From Amycolatopsis mongoliensis (lineage in GTDB: Bacteria; Actinomycetota; Actinomycetes; Mycobacteriales; Pseudonocardiaceae): 64,000 bases of DNA. Each line of letters opens with the position of its first letter. Position 1 is the stretch's first letter. This document shows, piece by piece, positions 7,585-16,301 of the stretch. The notes under the pieces were generated by a model, which was not told where the DNA came from, searched no databases, and saw only the letters and a program-made list of their open reading frames with translations. A program made the position numbers and the translations under genes. The stretch spans positions 9,052,001 through 9,116,000 of the forward strand of contig NZ_CP127295.1 in the NCBI RefSeq assembly GCF_030285665.1, given 5' to 3'.

Positions 7585-9399
7585 TCAGCCGAGGGCCGCG
7601 TCGAGGGTGACCGCGGCGTCGATGAGGGCGAGGTGGGTGAAGGCCTGCGGGAAGTTGCCCAGCTGCTCACCGGTCGGTGAGATCTCCTCGGCGTAGAGGC
7701 CGGCGTGGTTGGCGTACGTCAGCATCTTTTCGAACGCCGCGCGCGCCTCCTCCAGCCGGCCGGCGCGGGTCAGCGCGTCCACGTAGGCGAAGCTGCACAA
7801 GGAAAAAGTGCCTTCCGAGCCCGCCAGCCCGTCCGGGGACGCGGCCGGATCGTAGCGGTGGACGAGGCTGTCGGTGACCAGATCGGCGCCGATCGCGTCG
7901 AGGGTCGACAGCCACAGCGGGTCCCGGGCGGCGAGGAAGCCGGTACGGGGCATCCGCAGGAGCGCCGCGTCCAGCTCGTCGCCGGTGTAGTGCTGGACGA
8001 ACGCGTGCCGCGTCCGGTGCCAGCCCCGGTTCAGGACCTGTTCGTAGATGCTGTCGCGCTGCCAGGTCCAGTCCTCCACCGGGGCCGGGCGGCCGTGCTT
8101 GGCGGCCAAGCGGAGGCCGCGGTCGAAGGCGACCCAGCTCATCAGCCTGCCGTAGGTGAAGCACTTGCGGCCCGCCCGGGTCTCCCAGATCCCCTCCTCC
8201 GGCTGGTCCCAGTGTTCGCCGAGCCAGTCGAGCGCCGCGCGGACGGCGGTCCAGCCGCGGTGGGGAAGCCCGAACCCCGCCCGGTCGGCGGCGAAGACGC
8301 TGTCCAGTGCCTCGCCGTAGATGTCGAGCTGCAGCTGCCCGGCCGCGTCGTTGCCGATCCGGATCGGCAACGACCCGCGATACCCGGACCAGTGCGCGAG
8401 GCTCTCCTCCGCCAGGTCCGACGAACCGTCCACCCGGTACAGCACGGCCAGCGGTCCGCCGGCACCGCCGTCACCTTCGCGGATCCGGTCACCCAGCCAG
8501 CCGCCGAACCGGGCGGCCTCCTCGGCGAAGCCGAGTGCCAGCAGCGCGGAGACGGAGAACGACGCGTCCCGGACCCAGGTGTAGCGGTAGTCCCAGTTCC
8601 GCTCACCCCCGACCCGCTCCGGCAGGCCGAGGGTGGGTGCGGCGACCAGCCCGCCGGTGGGCGCGTAGGTGAGCAGCTTGAGGGTGATCGCCGAGCGGGC
8701 CACGATCTCCCGCCAGCGACCGCGGTAGGTGGAGCGGGCCAGCCACGCCCGCCACCAGCCGACCGTGGTGTCGAACAGTGCGGTGAACTCGGCGAGGCGG
8801 ATCTCGCGCGGCGGTTCCGCGGCGCCCGTCTCGAGCACGACTCCCCGGGCCTGGCCGGCGGTCAGGACGAGCCGCAGGCGGACGTCGCCGCCGTCGACGT
8901 GCGCCTCGGTGAGGTGCTCGTCGCCGGGTTCGCGGACCGGGTGCAGCGCCAAGGAGATCTCGTTCGCGACGAAGACGGCTCCGTTCTTGACGAGGATCGC
9001 CTTGTGCGGACGGCGGCCGTAGTCGAAGCGGGGCGCGACCAGCACTTCGAAGGCGATCCGGCCGCGGACGCAACGCACCAGCCGGGCGATCCGGTGCGTC
9101 ACGGAAGCGGCGGTGTCCTGCGGTGGCATGAAGTCGACGACCTCGCCGATCCCGTCCGCACCGCAGAACCGGGTGATCAGCACCGCGGTGTCCGGGTAGT
9201 ACAGCTGGGTGCTGGTGTGGGGCCCGGCCGGGCGGATGCGGAACCGGCCGCCGCGCTCGTCGTCGAGCAGCGCGCCGAAGATCGACGGCGCGTCGAAGCG
9301 AGGACTGCAGAACCAGTCGATCGACCCGTCGGTGGTCACCAGCGCGGCGGTGTGCAGGTCGCCGATCAGCCCGTGCTCGGCGATCGCGGTTTCGGTCAT
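7585..9399 (-). CDS. glycoside hydrolase family 15 protein (glucoamylase/trehalase-like)
   Basis: A 604-residue cytosolic protein. Residues 5-30 (IAEHGLIGDLHTAALVTTDG, SIDWFC) are the standard opening of bacterial GH15 proteins with the N-terminal super-beta-sandwich domain; from about 235 the (alpha/alpha)6 barrel begins, with the hallmark ERNWDYRYTWVRDA at 266-279 and later SEGTFSLCSFAYVDAL. In actinobacteria this group includes trehalases and glucoamylases acting on alpha-linked glucose; substrate cannot be read from sequence. It is divergent from the MFS gene, and the shared intergenic region carries a 21-bp palindrome 65 bases from this ATG, so co-control with the neighbouring island is likely. 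Confidence 0.9.
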   Translation of the reverse strand: MTETAIAEHGLIGDLHTAALVTTDGSIDWFCSPRFDAPSIFGALLDDERGGRFRIRPAGPHTSTQLYYPDTAVLITRFCGADGIGEVVDFMPPQDTAASVTHRIARLVRCVRGRIAFEVLVAPRFDYGRRPHKAILVKNGAVFVANEISLALHPVREPGDEHLTEAHVDGGDVRLRLVLTAGQARGVVLETGAAEPPREIRLAEFTALFDTTVGWWRAWLARSTYRGRWREIVARSAITLKLLTYAPTGGLVAAPTLGLPERVGGERNWDYRYTWVRDASFSVSALLALGFAEEAARFGGWLGDRIREGDGGAGGPLAVLYRVDGSSDLAEESLAHWSGYRGSLPIRIGNDAAGQLQLDIYGEALDSVFAADRAGFGLPHRGWTAVRAALDWLGEHWDQPEEGIWETRAGRKCFTYGRLMSWVAFDRGLRLAAKHGRPAPVEDWTWQRDSIYEQVLNRGWHRTRHAFVQHYTGDELDAALLRMPRTGFLAARDPLWLSTLDAIGADLVTDSLVHRYDPAASPDGLAGSEGTFSLCSFAYVDALTRAGRLEEARAAFEKMLTYANHAGLYAEEISPTGEQLGNFPQAFTHLALIDAAVTLDAALG

Positions 9400-9463
9400 G
9401 GTTCCTCCACAAAAGGGGCACGGGTTCGGACGCGATCACCGTCGTCGCGGCGGGCGGGAGCCG

Positions 9464-9484
9464 CCTCATCCGCGCGGGGTGAGG
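9464..9484. promoter_or_regulatory. 21-bp palindrome, candidate LAL-regulator site (GH15/MFS)
   Basis: CCTCATCC, five bases, GGGTGAGG: a near-perfect inverted repeat between divergent starts, 65 bases from the GH15 start (9399) and 60 from the MFS start (9544). The same layout recurs at 13382, 16143, 18542, 20598 and 25109. Confidence 0.65.
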
Positions 9485-9543
9485 TGGCCCGGACGCGGTC
9501 GCGACACCGTGTGCGGCACCAGCGACCGGGAGGACCCCCGCCG

Positions 9544-10965
9544 ATGACCGTGCTGCCGCTCGCCCTCGCCCAGTTCGTCGCCAGCTACGCCGCGACCACC
9601 ATGACCGTGGCCGTCAGCGCGATCGCCGCCGATCTCGGCACGACGGTGCTCGGCGTCCAGACCGCGATCACGCTGTTCACGCTCACCATGGCGTCCCTGA
9701 TGGTGCCCGGCAGCAAGCTGACCGACGTCCTGGGCCGCAAGCGGTGTTTCGTCGCCGGCCTCGTCGTCTACGGCGCCGGCGCGCTGCTCGCGTCGGCCGC
9801 CCCGGGGCCGGGGCTGCTGATTCTCGGGTATTCCTTGCTGGAGGGGATCGGTTCGGCGCTGATGATCCCGCCGATCTACATCCTGGTCACCGTGACCAGC
9901 TCCGACGTCGGGACCCGAGCCCGGCGCTTCGGTGTGGTCAGCGGAGCCGGCGCGCTCGGCGCCGCCGCCGGGCCGCTCGTCGGCGGCCTCGTCACGACCT
10001 GGTTCGGCTGGCGCGCTTCCTTCCTGCTGCAGGTGCTGCTCGTCGGGTGGATCGTGTTGCTGGCGCGGCGGGTCACCGAGCCGCCACGACCGCCCGGCAG
10101 GCCGCGGTTCGACGTCGCCGGCGCGGTCCTGTCGGCGGCCGGTCTGTTCTTCGTCGTGTTCGGCGTGCTGCAGTCGGGGACCTACGGCTGGTTCGTTTCG
10201 CGCGCGGACTTCGTGGTCGGCGGGGTGGTGCTGCTGCCGGCCGGCGGGCTCTCGCCGTTGTGGCTGTTCGCCGGGATCGGCGCCGGGATCCTGGCTCTGT
10301 TCTTCGCGCAGGTCCGCGCGCGGGAGCGGGCGGGTGGAGTGCCGTTGGTGCCGTCCGCGCTCTTCCGCGACCGCGTCACGGGTCTCGGCCTGCTCACCCA
10401 GCACGTGCAGTGGCTCGTCCTGCAGGGCTCGTTCTTCGTGATCGCCGTGTTCCTCCAGCAGGTCCGGGGGTACGACGCGATCGAGACCGGCCTCATGCTG
10501 CTGCCCGCGACGATCGGCATCCTGGGGTCCTCGGCGGCGGCGGGGCGGATGGCGCGCCGGCACTCGCAGCGCCGCCTGATCCGCGGCGGGTTCGTCCTCG
10601 CGATCGCCGGACTCGCGCTCGTGCTCGCCCTGGTGCGCGTGGACTCGGGGGTGGCGAGCGCGGTGCCCGGCCTGTTCCTGCTCGGCGCCGGGGTCGGGAT
10701 CATGCTGACGGCGTCGGTGAACCTGGTGCAGTCCCGCTGCCCGGACTCGGCGCAGGGAGACATTTCGGGGGTCTCGCGCTGTGTGTCCAACCTGGGCTCG
10801 TCGGTGGGTACGGCGCTGGCCGGTTCCGTCCTCGCCGGGGCGCCTCGCCCGGGCGGGACGTCTTTCGCCCTGGCCCTCGCCACCCTCGGGATCGCCGCGG
10901 TGGCCGGGCTGGTCGCGGCCGTGCTGCTCCCGCGTCCGGGCGCCGGCGCGCCGGCGCCCGGCTGA
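9544..10965 (+). CDS. MFS drug-efflux-type transporter (DHA2, 14-TM class)
   Basis: A 473-residue polytopic membrane protein; the ATG at 9544 follows GGGAGGA. It starts immediately with TM1 (LPLALAQFVASYAATTMTVA), has the MFS signature after TM2 (GSKLTDVLGRKRCFVAG), motif C-like glycines in TM5 (GALGAAAGPLVGGLVTTWFG WR, residues about 137-158) and about 13-14 hydrophobic segments, as in QacA/EmrB-type proton antiporters. Substrate unknown. It shares a palindrome-bearing divergent promoter with the GH15 gene. Its last codons form a 26-base palindrome that may act as terminator. Confidence 0.9.
   Translation: MTVLPLALAQFVASYAATTMTVAVSAIAADLGTTVLGVQTAITLFTLTMASLMVPGSKLTDVLGRKRCFVAGLVVYGAGALLASAAPGPGLLILGYSLLEGIGSALMIPPIYILVTVTSSDVGTRARRFGVVSGAGALGAAAGPLVGGLVTTWFGWRASFLLQVLLVGWIVLLARRVTEPPRPPGRPRFDVAGAVLSAAGLFFVVFGVLQSGTYGWFVSRADFVVGGVVLLPAGGLSPLWLFAGIGAGILALFFAQVRARERAGGVPLVPSALFRDRVTGLGLLTQHVQWLVLQGSFFVIAVFLQQVRGYDAIETGLMLLPATIGILGSSAAAGRMARRHSQRRLIRGGFVLAIAGLALVLALVRVDSGVASAVPGLFLLGAGVGIMLTASVNLVQSRCPDSAQGDISGVSRCVSNLGSSVGTALAGSVLAGAPRPGGTSFALALATLGIAAVAGLVAAVLLPRPGAGAPAPG
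10937..10962. terminator. GC palindrome at the end of the MFS gene
   Basis: A perfect 26-base palindrome (half-site CCGGGCGCCGGCG) covers the last codons of the MFS gene, ending one base before its TGA. In RNA it forms a very stable hairpin on either strand and is the only candidate terminator between the convergent MFS and channel genes. There is no T-run, as is usual in actinomycetes. Confidence 0.45.
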
Positions 10966-11478
10966 GCTGTCCGATGTGGACGAACGCCGGTGCCGCACCG
11001 CGGTCACGATCACGCGCAGCACGACGCTCAGCACCACCAGGTCGGCGAGCATCTGGATCGTGACCCCGACCCGGGCCGTCGTCGAGACCGGCGTGATGTC
11101 CCCGAACCCCACGGTGGCGAACACCGTGACCGTGAAGTACAGGGCGTCGGTCCGCGTCAGCGCGGAGCCGAACGAGCCGGGCCGGTCGTGGCCGAGCACG
11201 TAGTAGAGGTCGGCGAACAGGAGCAGGAACAGCGGGACGATCAGGGCGAGCGCCTGGACACCCTGCCAGGCGGGGAACGGCGAGCGCAGGATCATCCGCA
11301 CTTCGCCGACGACGAGCAGGACCACGACGGCGAGGCCACCGGCGAAGACGGCCACGGTCCAGGGCCGCAGCCCCTGGTCGACCGGGAGCAGGTAGTACAG
11401 GCAGACCAGCGCGGTGACCGTGGCCAGGGGGCGGAGCACCGCGAGGTGGACGAACCGCCACCGCCGCGCCGGGGTCAA
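10961..11478 (-). CDS. two-pore-type potassium channel protein (ion_trans_2), 3' end undefined
   Basis: A membrane protein of at least 170 residues. Hydrophobic segments near residues 10-30, 36-55 and 65-90 precede the pore: TDALYFTVTVFATVGFGDIT, with the potassium selectivity filter TVGFGD, then the inner helix VGVTIQMLADLVVLSVVLRV. The probable start is TTG 11478, overlapping the TGA of the upstream SHOCT gene (TTGA), hence translational coupling. The end is a puzzle: no in-frame stop occurs until 9466, so the frame runs antisense through the whole MFS gene. I give 10961, where the protein-like sequence ends (after RHRRSSTSDSS), as an approximate end only. Confidence 0.7.
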
Positions 11479-11879
11479 GGCGCGAGCGCCTTGCGCTTGA
11501 GGGCCTGGTACTCCTCGTCGTCGATGACGCCCTGGTCCAGCAACCGCCTGGCCTCGGCGATCTGCGCCGCGCCGGTCCGGTCCGCCGTGGACACCGAGCG
11601 GACGTAGTCCTCGAACCGGCGCTGCGCGTCCAGTTCGCGCGCCCGCCGCCGCTCCCCCAGGTGCCTGCCCTGAGTGCCCAGGTAGAGCAGAACGCCGAGG
11701 AAGGGCAGCACGATCACCAGCAGCGTCCAGGCGACCTTGCTCCATCCGGACACGTCGGGCCTGCGGTAGAGGTCCCCCAGGACGACGAACAGCAGCCAGA
11801 ACCAGGCGACCCAGCAGAAGAACACCAGCATCGTCCACATCAGCTCGAGGAACGGGTACTCCGCGCTCGCCAGGGTCAT
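11475..11879 (-). CDS. PLDc_N/SHOCT-domain membrane protein
   Basis: A 134-residue protein. Residues 12-70 contain two membrane segments with the PLDc_N-type pattern (MLVFFCWVAWFWLLFVVLGD; VAWTLLVIVLPFLGVLLYLG); residues 100-134 are a SHOCT domain (AAQIAEARRLLDQGVIDDEE, then YQALKRKAL). SHOCT tails often mark small membrane or stress-linked proteins. It is coupled to the downstream potassium channel. The ATG at 11879 has GGAG at 11885-11888, but an IS110 element begins immediately beyond, cutting the gene off from its own promoter and from the palindrome at 13382. Confidence 0.85.
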   Translation of the reverse strand: MTLASAEYPFLELMWTMLVFFCWVAWFWLLFVVLGDLYRRPDVSGWSKVAWTLLVIVLPFLGVLLYLGTQGRHLGERRRARELDAQRRFEDYVRSVSTADRTGAAQIAEARRLLDQGVIDDEEYQALKRKALAP

Positions 11880-11888
11880 GACGTCTCC

Positions 11889-12104
11889 ATAAGATTGTTG
11901 GTGTTCAGGACGGGATGTTCTGGATGCCCAGGGCGATGGGGTGTGGCTGATGATGTCTTGCCTCGTGAGGTGGCTTCTGAGGAGTGGCCGCTCTGTCGTT
12001 CTGGACGCCCTGGCCGCTGATTGAGATCTGCGCTCGGTCGCTGTTTATGGAGATGCCGGCGGGTCGTCCACGGGGTGAGCTGGGAAGACGGGAGGACAGG
12101 CCGG
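11889..12104 (+). ncRNA. candidate bridge RNA region of the IS110 element
   Basis: IS110-group elements with a long non-coding left end are known to make a bridge RNA there that guides the recombinase to donor and target DNA. This element has 216 such bases upstream of its transposase start, with no open frame of interest. I could not fold it by hand, so loops and guides are not assigned. Confidence 0.35.
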
Positions 12105-13313
12105 GTGGCCGTGGGCAAGGTGTGGGTCGGGATCGACGTCGGCAAAGGTTTCCACCACGCGTGCGCGGTGGATGAGACCGGCAAGATCGTGTTCTCTCGG
12201 AAGGTGGCCAACGGGCAGGCCCCGATCGAGCAGCTGATCGCCCGCACCACCGCGAAAGCGTCCGAGGTGGTGTGGGCAGTGGACATGACTTCCGGTGCGG
12301 CCGGTTTGCTGATCACCCTGTTGCTGGCCACCGGACAGCCGGTGGTGTCGGTGCCGGGCCGGCTGGTCAACCGGATGGCCGGTGCGTTCGTCGGTGAGGG
12401 CAAGACCGACGCCAAAGACGCCCGCACGATCGCCGAAACCGCGCGTCTGCGCGGTGATCTGACCCCGATCACCAGCCCGGATGCGGTGGTGACCGATCTG
12501 CAGGTGCTCACCGCGCGGCGGGAGGACCTGATGGCTGACTGGGTGCGCGGGGTCAACCGGATCCGTGAGCTGCTGGCGAGTATTTTTCCTGCGCTGGAGC
12601 GGGCGTTCGATTACTCCACCCGCTCGGCGCTGGTGCTGCTGACCGGTTTCCAGACCCCGGCCGGGATCCGCGCTGCCGGGGCGGCCGGTGTGTCGGCCTA
12701 CCTGGACGAGCACGGTGCGTGGGCCAGGGGTATTCCGTCCATGGTGGACAAGGCCCTTGCTGCCGCTGCCGAGCAAACCGTTGCGTTGCCGCAGGAATCG
12801 GTGACCGCGCCGCTGATCGCGCGGCTGGCGCGGCAGCTTTTGGAGCTGGATCGGGAGATCAAGGATCTGGGCAAGCAGCTCGCTGACCGATTTGGTGAGC
12901 ATCCCGACGCGGGGCGCATCACCAGTCTCGACGGGTTCGGTCCGATCCTGGGTGCTTCGCTGCTGGCCGGGACCGGCGGTGATCTGCGGGCTGCGTTCGG
13001 CAGTTCCGCGCATCTGGCGGCCTATGCCGGGCTGGCGCCGGTGCCGCGTGATTCCGGGCGGGTGCGGGGCAACCTGCACCGGCCGAAGCGCTATCACCGT
13101 GGGCTGCGCCGGGTGTTCTACCTGGCTGCGTTGTCGGCGATCAAACGTCCCGACGGTCCCTCCCGGGCTTTCTACCTGCGCAAACGTGGTGAGGGGAAAC
13201 GGCACACCCAGGCGTTGATCGCACTGGCCCGCCGCCTGGTCGACGTCATGTGGGCGTTGCTGCGCGATGGTCGTGAGTTCCATCATTCACCGCCGGTCAC
13301 GGCTGCTGCTTGA
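12105..13313 (+). CDS. IS110-family transposase
   Basis: A 402-residue transposase; GTG 12105 follows GGAGGA. The N-terminal RuvC-like DEDD domain is clear: VWVGIDVGKGFHHACAVDE (first Asp), VVWAVDMTSG, then EGKTDAKDARTIAETARLRG (last acidic pair). A coiled helical middle (LARQLLELDREIKDLGKQLA) leads to the C-terminal Transposase_20 part: ITSLDGFGPILGASLLAGTG and AYAGLAPVPRDSGRVRG, containing the conserved Ser of this group. Length is normal and no frameshift is seen, so it is probably active. Codon use includes more G/T wobble than neighbours, fitting recent arrival. Confidence 0.93.
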   Translation: MAVGKVWVGIDVGKGFHHACAVDETGKIVFSRKVANGQAPIEQLIARTTAKASEVVWAVDMTSGAAGLLITLLLATGQPVVSVPGRLVNRMAGAFVGEGKTDAKDARTIAETARLRGDLTPITSPDAVVTDLQVLTARREDLMADWVRGVNRIRELLASIFPALERAFDYSTRSALVLLTGFQTPAGIRAAGAAGVSAYLDEHGAWARGIPSMVDKALAAAAEQTVALPQESVTAPLIARLARQLLELDREIKDLGKQLADRFGEHPDAGRITSLDGFGPILGASLLAGTGGDLRAAFGSSAHLAAYAGLAPVPRDSGRVRGNLHRPKRYHRGLRRVFYLAALSAIKRPDGPSRAFYLRKRGEGKRHTQALIALARRLVDVMWALLRDGREFHHSPPVTAAA

Positions 13314-13381
13314 CACGATCATTGAAACTCCTCACACCGGGGATCGGGGTGGCTCACTCGACCGGATCCCGGGCGCGCTCG

Positions 13382-13402
13382 CCTCACCCACGCCGGGTGA
13401 GG
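13382..13402. promoter_or_regulatory. 21-bp palindrome stranded beside the IS element
   Basis: CCTCACCC, five bases, GGGTGAGG: perfect 8-base arms, 10 bases past the stop of the LAL gene. No gene now starts nearby, but without the IS it would lie 59 bases upstream of the SHOCT gene ATG. It therefore looks like that operon's control site, orphaned by the insertion. Confidence 0.65.
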
Positions 13403-13412
13403 CGAGCGGACG

Positions 13413-16079
13413 TCAGCTCGTGAAGTCGGTGAGCTCGGTGTCGAGCAGGCCGCGCCGGAGCGCGATCGCCACGGCGTCGCGCCGGCTGCGGACGTCGAGC
13501 TTCGCGTAGATGCCGCGGACGTGGGTCTTGACGGTGTTCGGCGAGACCGTCAGGTCCTGGGCGATCTCGTCGATGGACCGCTGGGTGGGCAGCAGGCGCA
13601 GCACGCTGCGCTCGCGTTCGGTCAGCGGCGCCGGCATCGGCGGGGTGTGCAGCCGGCGGCGCAGGGCGAGCACTTGACCGGCGAACCGTTCGCCGCGGCC
13701 GAGCCTGCCGAGCCGGGCGGTCAGGAACGCGACGACGTCGGGGGGTGCGAAGACGAACGGGAAACGGACGTCGGCGGGTTCGGCGGTGCGCAGCGCGTGG
13801 TCGAGGAACCGCACCGCCCGTTCCTGCGCCCTGGCCGCCAGTGCTGCCTGCACACTGATCACGGACGCCTCGATCGCCACCCACGGCAGCACCATCGGCG
13901 CCTCCTCGTCCGCCAGGGAGCGCAGCACGGAACTCGCCGCGCCCGGGCGGCCGAGCCGCAGCTGGGTGCGGGCCCGCAGCACGAGCAGTTCACCCGAGCG
14001 GGCCAGCATCGGCTGAGCCCAGCGGACCGTCTCCCTGGCCTGTGCCGCCGCGCCGAGCCGCAGCGCGGCGCGGTGCTCCAGCACGGCACACAGCGCGGCG
14101 TGTTCGGCCGGGCAGGCTCGTCCGGCGCCCAGGTGCGTCCGGGCCCGGCGCATCCGCCGCAGTCCCGCCTGCCAGCCGCCGAGTTCGAACTCGGCGGCGC
14201 CACGCAGTGTTTCGGCGATCAGGCGGAGGTTGCGGGCCGTACGGGCGGGCGCGTCGCCGAGCAGCCGCCCGATCCGCTTCGCCTGGTCGACGCATTCGGC
14301 GGGTTCCCCGCGCAGCAGGGCACCGTACGCGAGCAGGGCGCAGGCCTGCGCGCCCTCGAGCGAACGCCGGGGGGCGTCCGCCGGGCAGCGGGCCGCGACG
14401 CGGCGGGCCAGCGTGTCCATCACCCGGTAGTCGCCGTCGTAGCAGGCCAGGCCGCCGAGCGTGGTGAGGCACCGGGCCACCAGGAAGTCCTGGCCGTGGT
14501 CCTGGGCGGCGTCCAGGACCCGCACCAGCTCCTCCCTCGCGGGTCCCCGCTCGTGGCAGGCGATCAGGACGCCGGTCCGCTGCAGGGTCGCGAGCCCACC
14601 GAGTCCCGTGTGCCCGGCCAGCTCCTCGTCGACCCGCTCGGCCGCCCGCACGGCCTGGACCGGGCTGCGGTCGAGCTGGGCGAGCCGGGAGTACGCCAGC
14701 TGCCGCAGCACGGTCAGTTCCGCCGAAGGCCGGTCCGGCCACGCCGCTTCCGCCCGGGCCAGCTGCAGCCCGGCGGCCGAGGTGTCGCCCGTCTCCAGGC
14801 ACAGCGCCGCCGAGACCAGCGCCAGCAGCGGGTCGGCGGTGACCTGCCTGCCGTCGAGCACGGCGAGAGCCAGCCGCAGGACGTGGTGGTCGCCGCTGAG
14901 GAACAGCGTCACCGCGTGCCGGCGCAGCTGCTCGCGGAGGCGGGTGGCGTTCCCCGAACGGACGCTGTGCAGCAGCGCCGAGGCCGGCCGGTCGTGGTCG
15001 GCGAACCAGCGTGCTGCCGTCGCGTGCAGGGTCCGGGTCCGCTCCGGTGCCCGGCGCAGGAGCTCTGCCCGCAGGTAGGTGCGCAGCAGCGGGGGGAGCC
15101 GGTGCTGTGGTGGGGTCCCGCCGGAATGGACGACCCGGGCGGCCGGTTCACCGAGCTCCCGGAGCATCGCTTCGGCCTCCGGCCGGCCGCCGAGCGCGGC
15201 GGCGAGTCCGGCCGGGACATCGTCGCAGATGCTGATCGCTCGCAGCAGGTCCCGCTGTGCGGTGGTCAGCGGGGCGAGTACCTCGTCGACCAGGTAGTCG
15301 AGCACGGCCTGGTCGCGGCCGGCGAAGAAGTCGCGCAGGCTGCCGGACCGGGCCGCGGCCGCCGCGGCGAGGCGGAGCCCGGCCGGCCAGCCCTCGGTCC
15401 GGGCGACGAGCAGGCCGAGCTGCTCCGGCGGGATTCCCGCGCCGGTGCTCCGCACGAAGGTCGCGGCTTCTTCGGCGGAGAACCGCAGCTGCGGCGGCCC
15501 CAGTTCGACGAGGTCGGCCGCCAGCCGGGCACGCACCAGGGCAAGCGGCGGCTCCCGGCGGCTCGACACGGCCAGGCGCAGCCCCGCCGGCCGGTGGCGG
15601 ACCAAGGCTCGGAGCCCGCGCCAGACGCAGGACGCGGTGATCTCCTGGGTGCCGTCGAGCACCAGCAGCACGGGCCCGGGCAGTGCATCGAGGGACTCGG
15701 CGACCTGGGCGAGGAAGCCGAGGTCCGTGCTCGGTGCGCGGGGCACGGCGAGCTGCCGGAGCGGGCTGGCGGCGGGAATCCGGGCGCAGCCGCAGAGCGC
15801 TTCGAGGATCGCCGACCAGAGGAGCCGGTCGTCGTTGTCGCCGGCGTCGGCGGACACCCAGGCGACCCCGCCGCGGCCGCGGCGGTGGGCCCAGTCCGCG
15901 AGCAGCACGGTCTTGCCGAACCCGGCGGGCGCGCCGACGAACACCATGACCGCGTCGCTCGCTTCGTCGAGGAGGGTGAGCAACCGCGGCCGGGAAACGA
16001 GATCCGGCGGTGGCACCGGAATCGTCACCTTGGTTCCCGGAACTCGTCTTCGGGGAAAAATGTCGTGACGGATCGGCAT
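13413..16079 (-). CDS. LuxR-family ATP-binding (MalT/LAL-type) regulator
   Basis: An 888-residue regulator starting at ATG 16079 behind AAGGAGGG. Domains: STAND-type ATPase (residues about 15-330) with Walker A GAPAGFGKTVLLADW, Walker B VLLVLDG and the WRGLRALVRHRPAGLRLAVS strand; a long helical TPR-like sensor region (330-800); and a C-terminal LuxR helix-turn-helix (LTERERSVLRLLPTQRSIDE, then LTVSPNTVKTHVRGIYAKL). Such proteins oligomerise on binding ATP and an inducer and activate promoters. It is a paralogue of the gene at 21267. A palindrome lies 64 bases upstream of its start, suggesting autoregulation. Confidence 0.93.
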   Translation of the reverse strand: MPIRHDIFPRRRVPGTKVTIPVPPPDLVSRPRLLTLLDEASDAVMVFVGAPAGFGKTVLLADWAHRRGRGGVAWVSADAGDNDDRLLWSAILEALCGCARIPAASPLRQLAVPRAPSTDLGFLAQVAESLDALPGPVLLVLDGTQEITASCVWRGLRALVRHRPAGLRLAVSSRREPPLALVRARLAADLVELGPPQLRFSAEEAATFVRSTGAGIPPEQLGLLVARTEGWPAGLRLAAAAAARSGSLRDFFAGRDQAVLDYLVDEVLAPLTTAQRDLLRAISICDDVPAGLAAALGGRPEAEAMLRELGEPAARVVHSGGTPPQHRLPPLLRTYLRAELLRRAPERTRTLHATAARWFADHDRPASALLHSVRSGNATRLREQLRRHAVTLFLSGDHHVLRLALAVLDGRQVTADPLLALVSAALCLETGDTSAAGLQLARAEAAWPDRPSAELTVLRQLAYSRLAQLDRSPVQAVRAAERVDEELAGHTGLGGLATLQRTGVLIACHERGPAREELVRVLDAAQDHGQDFLVARCLTTLGGLACYDGDYRVMDTLARRVAARCPADAPRRSLEGAQACALLAYGALLRGEPAECVDQAKRIGRLLGDAPARTARNLRLIAETLRGAAEFELGGWQAGLRRMRRARTHLGAGRACPAEHAALCAVLEHRAALRLGAAAQARETVRWAQPMLARSGELLVLRARTQLRLGRPGAASSVLRSLADEEAPMVLPWVAIEASVISVQAALAARAQERAVRFLDHALRTAEPADVRFPFVFAPPDVVAFLTARLGRLGRGERFAGQVLALRRRLHTPPMPAPLTERERSVLRLLPTQRSIDEIAQDLTVSPNTVKTHVRGIYAKLDVRSRRDAVAIALRRGLLDTELTDFTS

Positions 16080-16142
16080 GCACCCTCCTTGTTTTCGGTC
16101 AGTTTCACACTGGCAGGCGGATCTTGCCACGCAATTCGCCCA

Positions 16143-16163
16143 CTTCACCCGCGGTGGGCGAGG
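16143..16163. promoter_or_regulatory. 21-bp palindrome upstream of LAL regulator
   Basis: CTTCACCC, five bases, GGGCGAGG, 64 bases upstream of the LAL regulator start at 16079. Same spacing and arms as the other copies in this island; suggests self-control of the regulator. Confidence 0.6.
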
Positions 16164-16301
16164 AAACCGTCCCGCGGACCCAGAATTGTGTGGCCCGTGA
16201 ACGGTCGTGGACATTCCCGAAATAGCCGAGCAATCCGTAATCCACCGAAGCGAGGATGCGTCGCCACGCGGTTCTTGTGGGTCGGCCCGGGCGAGCTCGT
16301 C

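Larger units (their letters stand above)
11889..13331 (+). mobile_element. IS110-family insertion sequence
   Basis: About 1443 bases holding one transposase gene, roughly 216 bases of left non-coding end and a short right end. No terminal inverted repeats, as expected for IS110. I place the ends by the CTCC found at both edges (11885-11888 and 13328-13331) and by reconstruction: removing 11889-13331 restores a GAGGAG ribosome site before the SHOCT gene and puts the 13382 palindrome 59 bases from its ATG, matching the other promoters here. Exact ends could shift by a few bases. Confidence 0.8.

Noticed and set aside
7705..9543. Upstream extension of the MFS frame by more than 600 codons
   Set aside because: Antisense to the GH15 gene, low-complexity translation; the MFS protein proper begins with a ribosome site at 9544.
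12045..13286. Minus-strand frame through the IS110 transposase
   Set aside because: Proline/arginine/glutamine-rich shadow with no domain, opposite an intact transposase.
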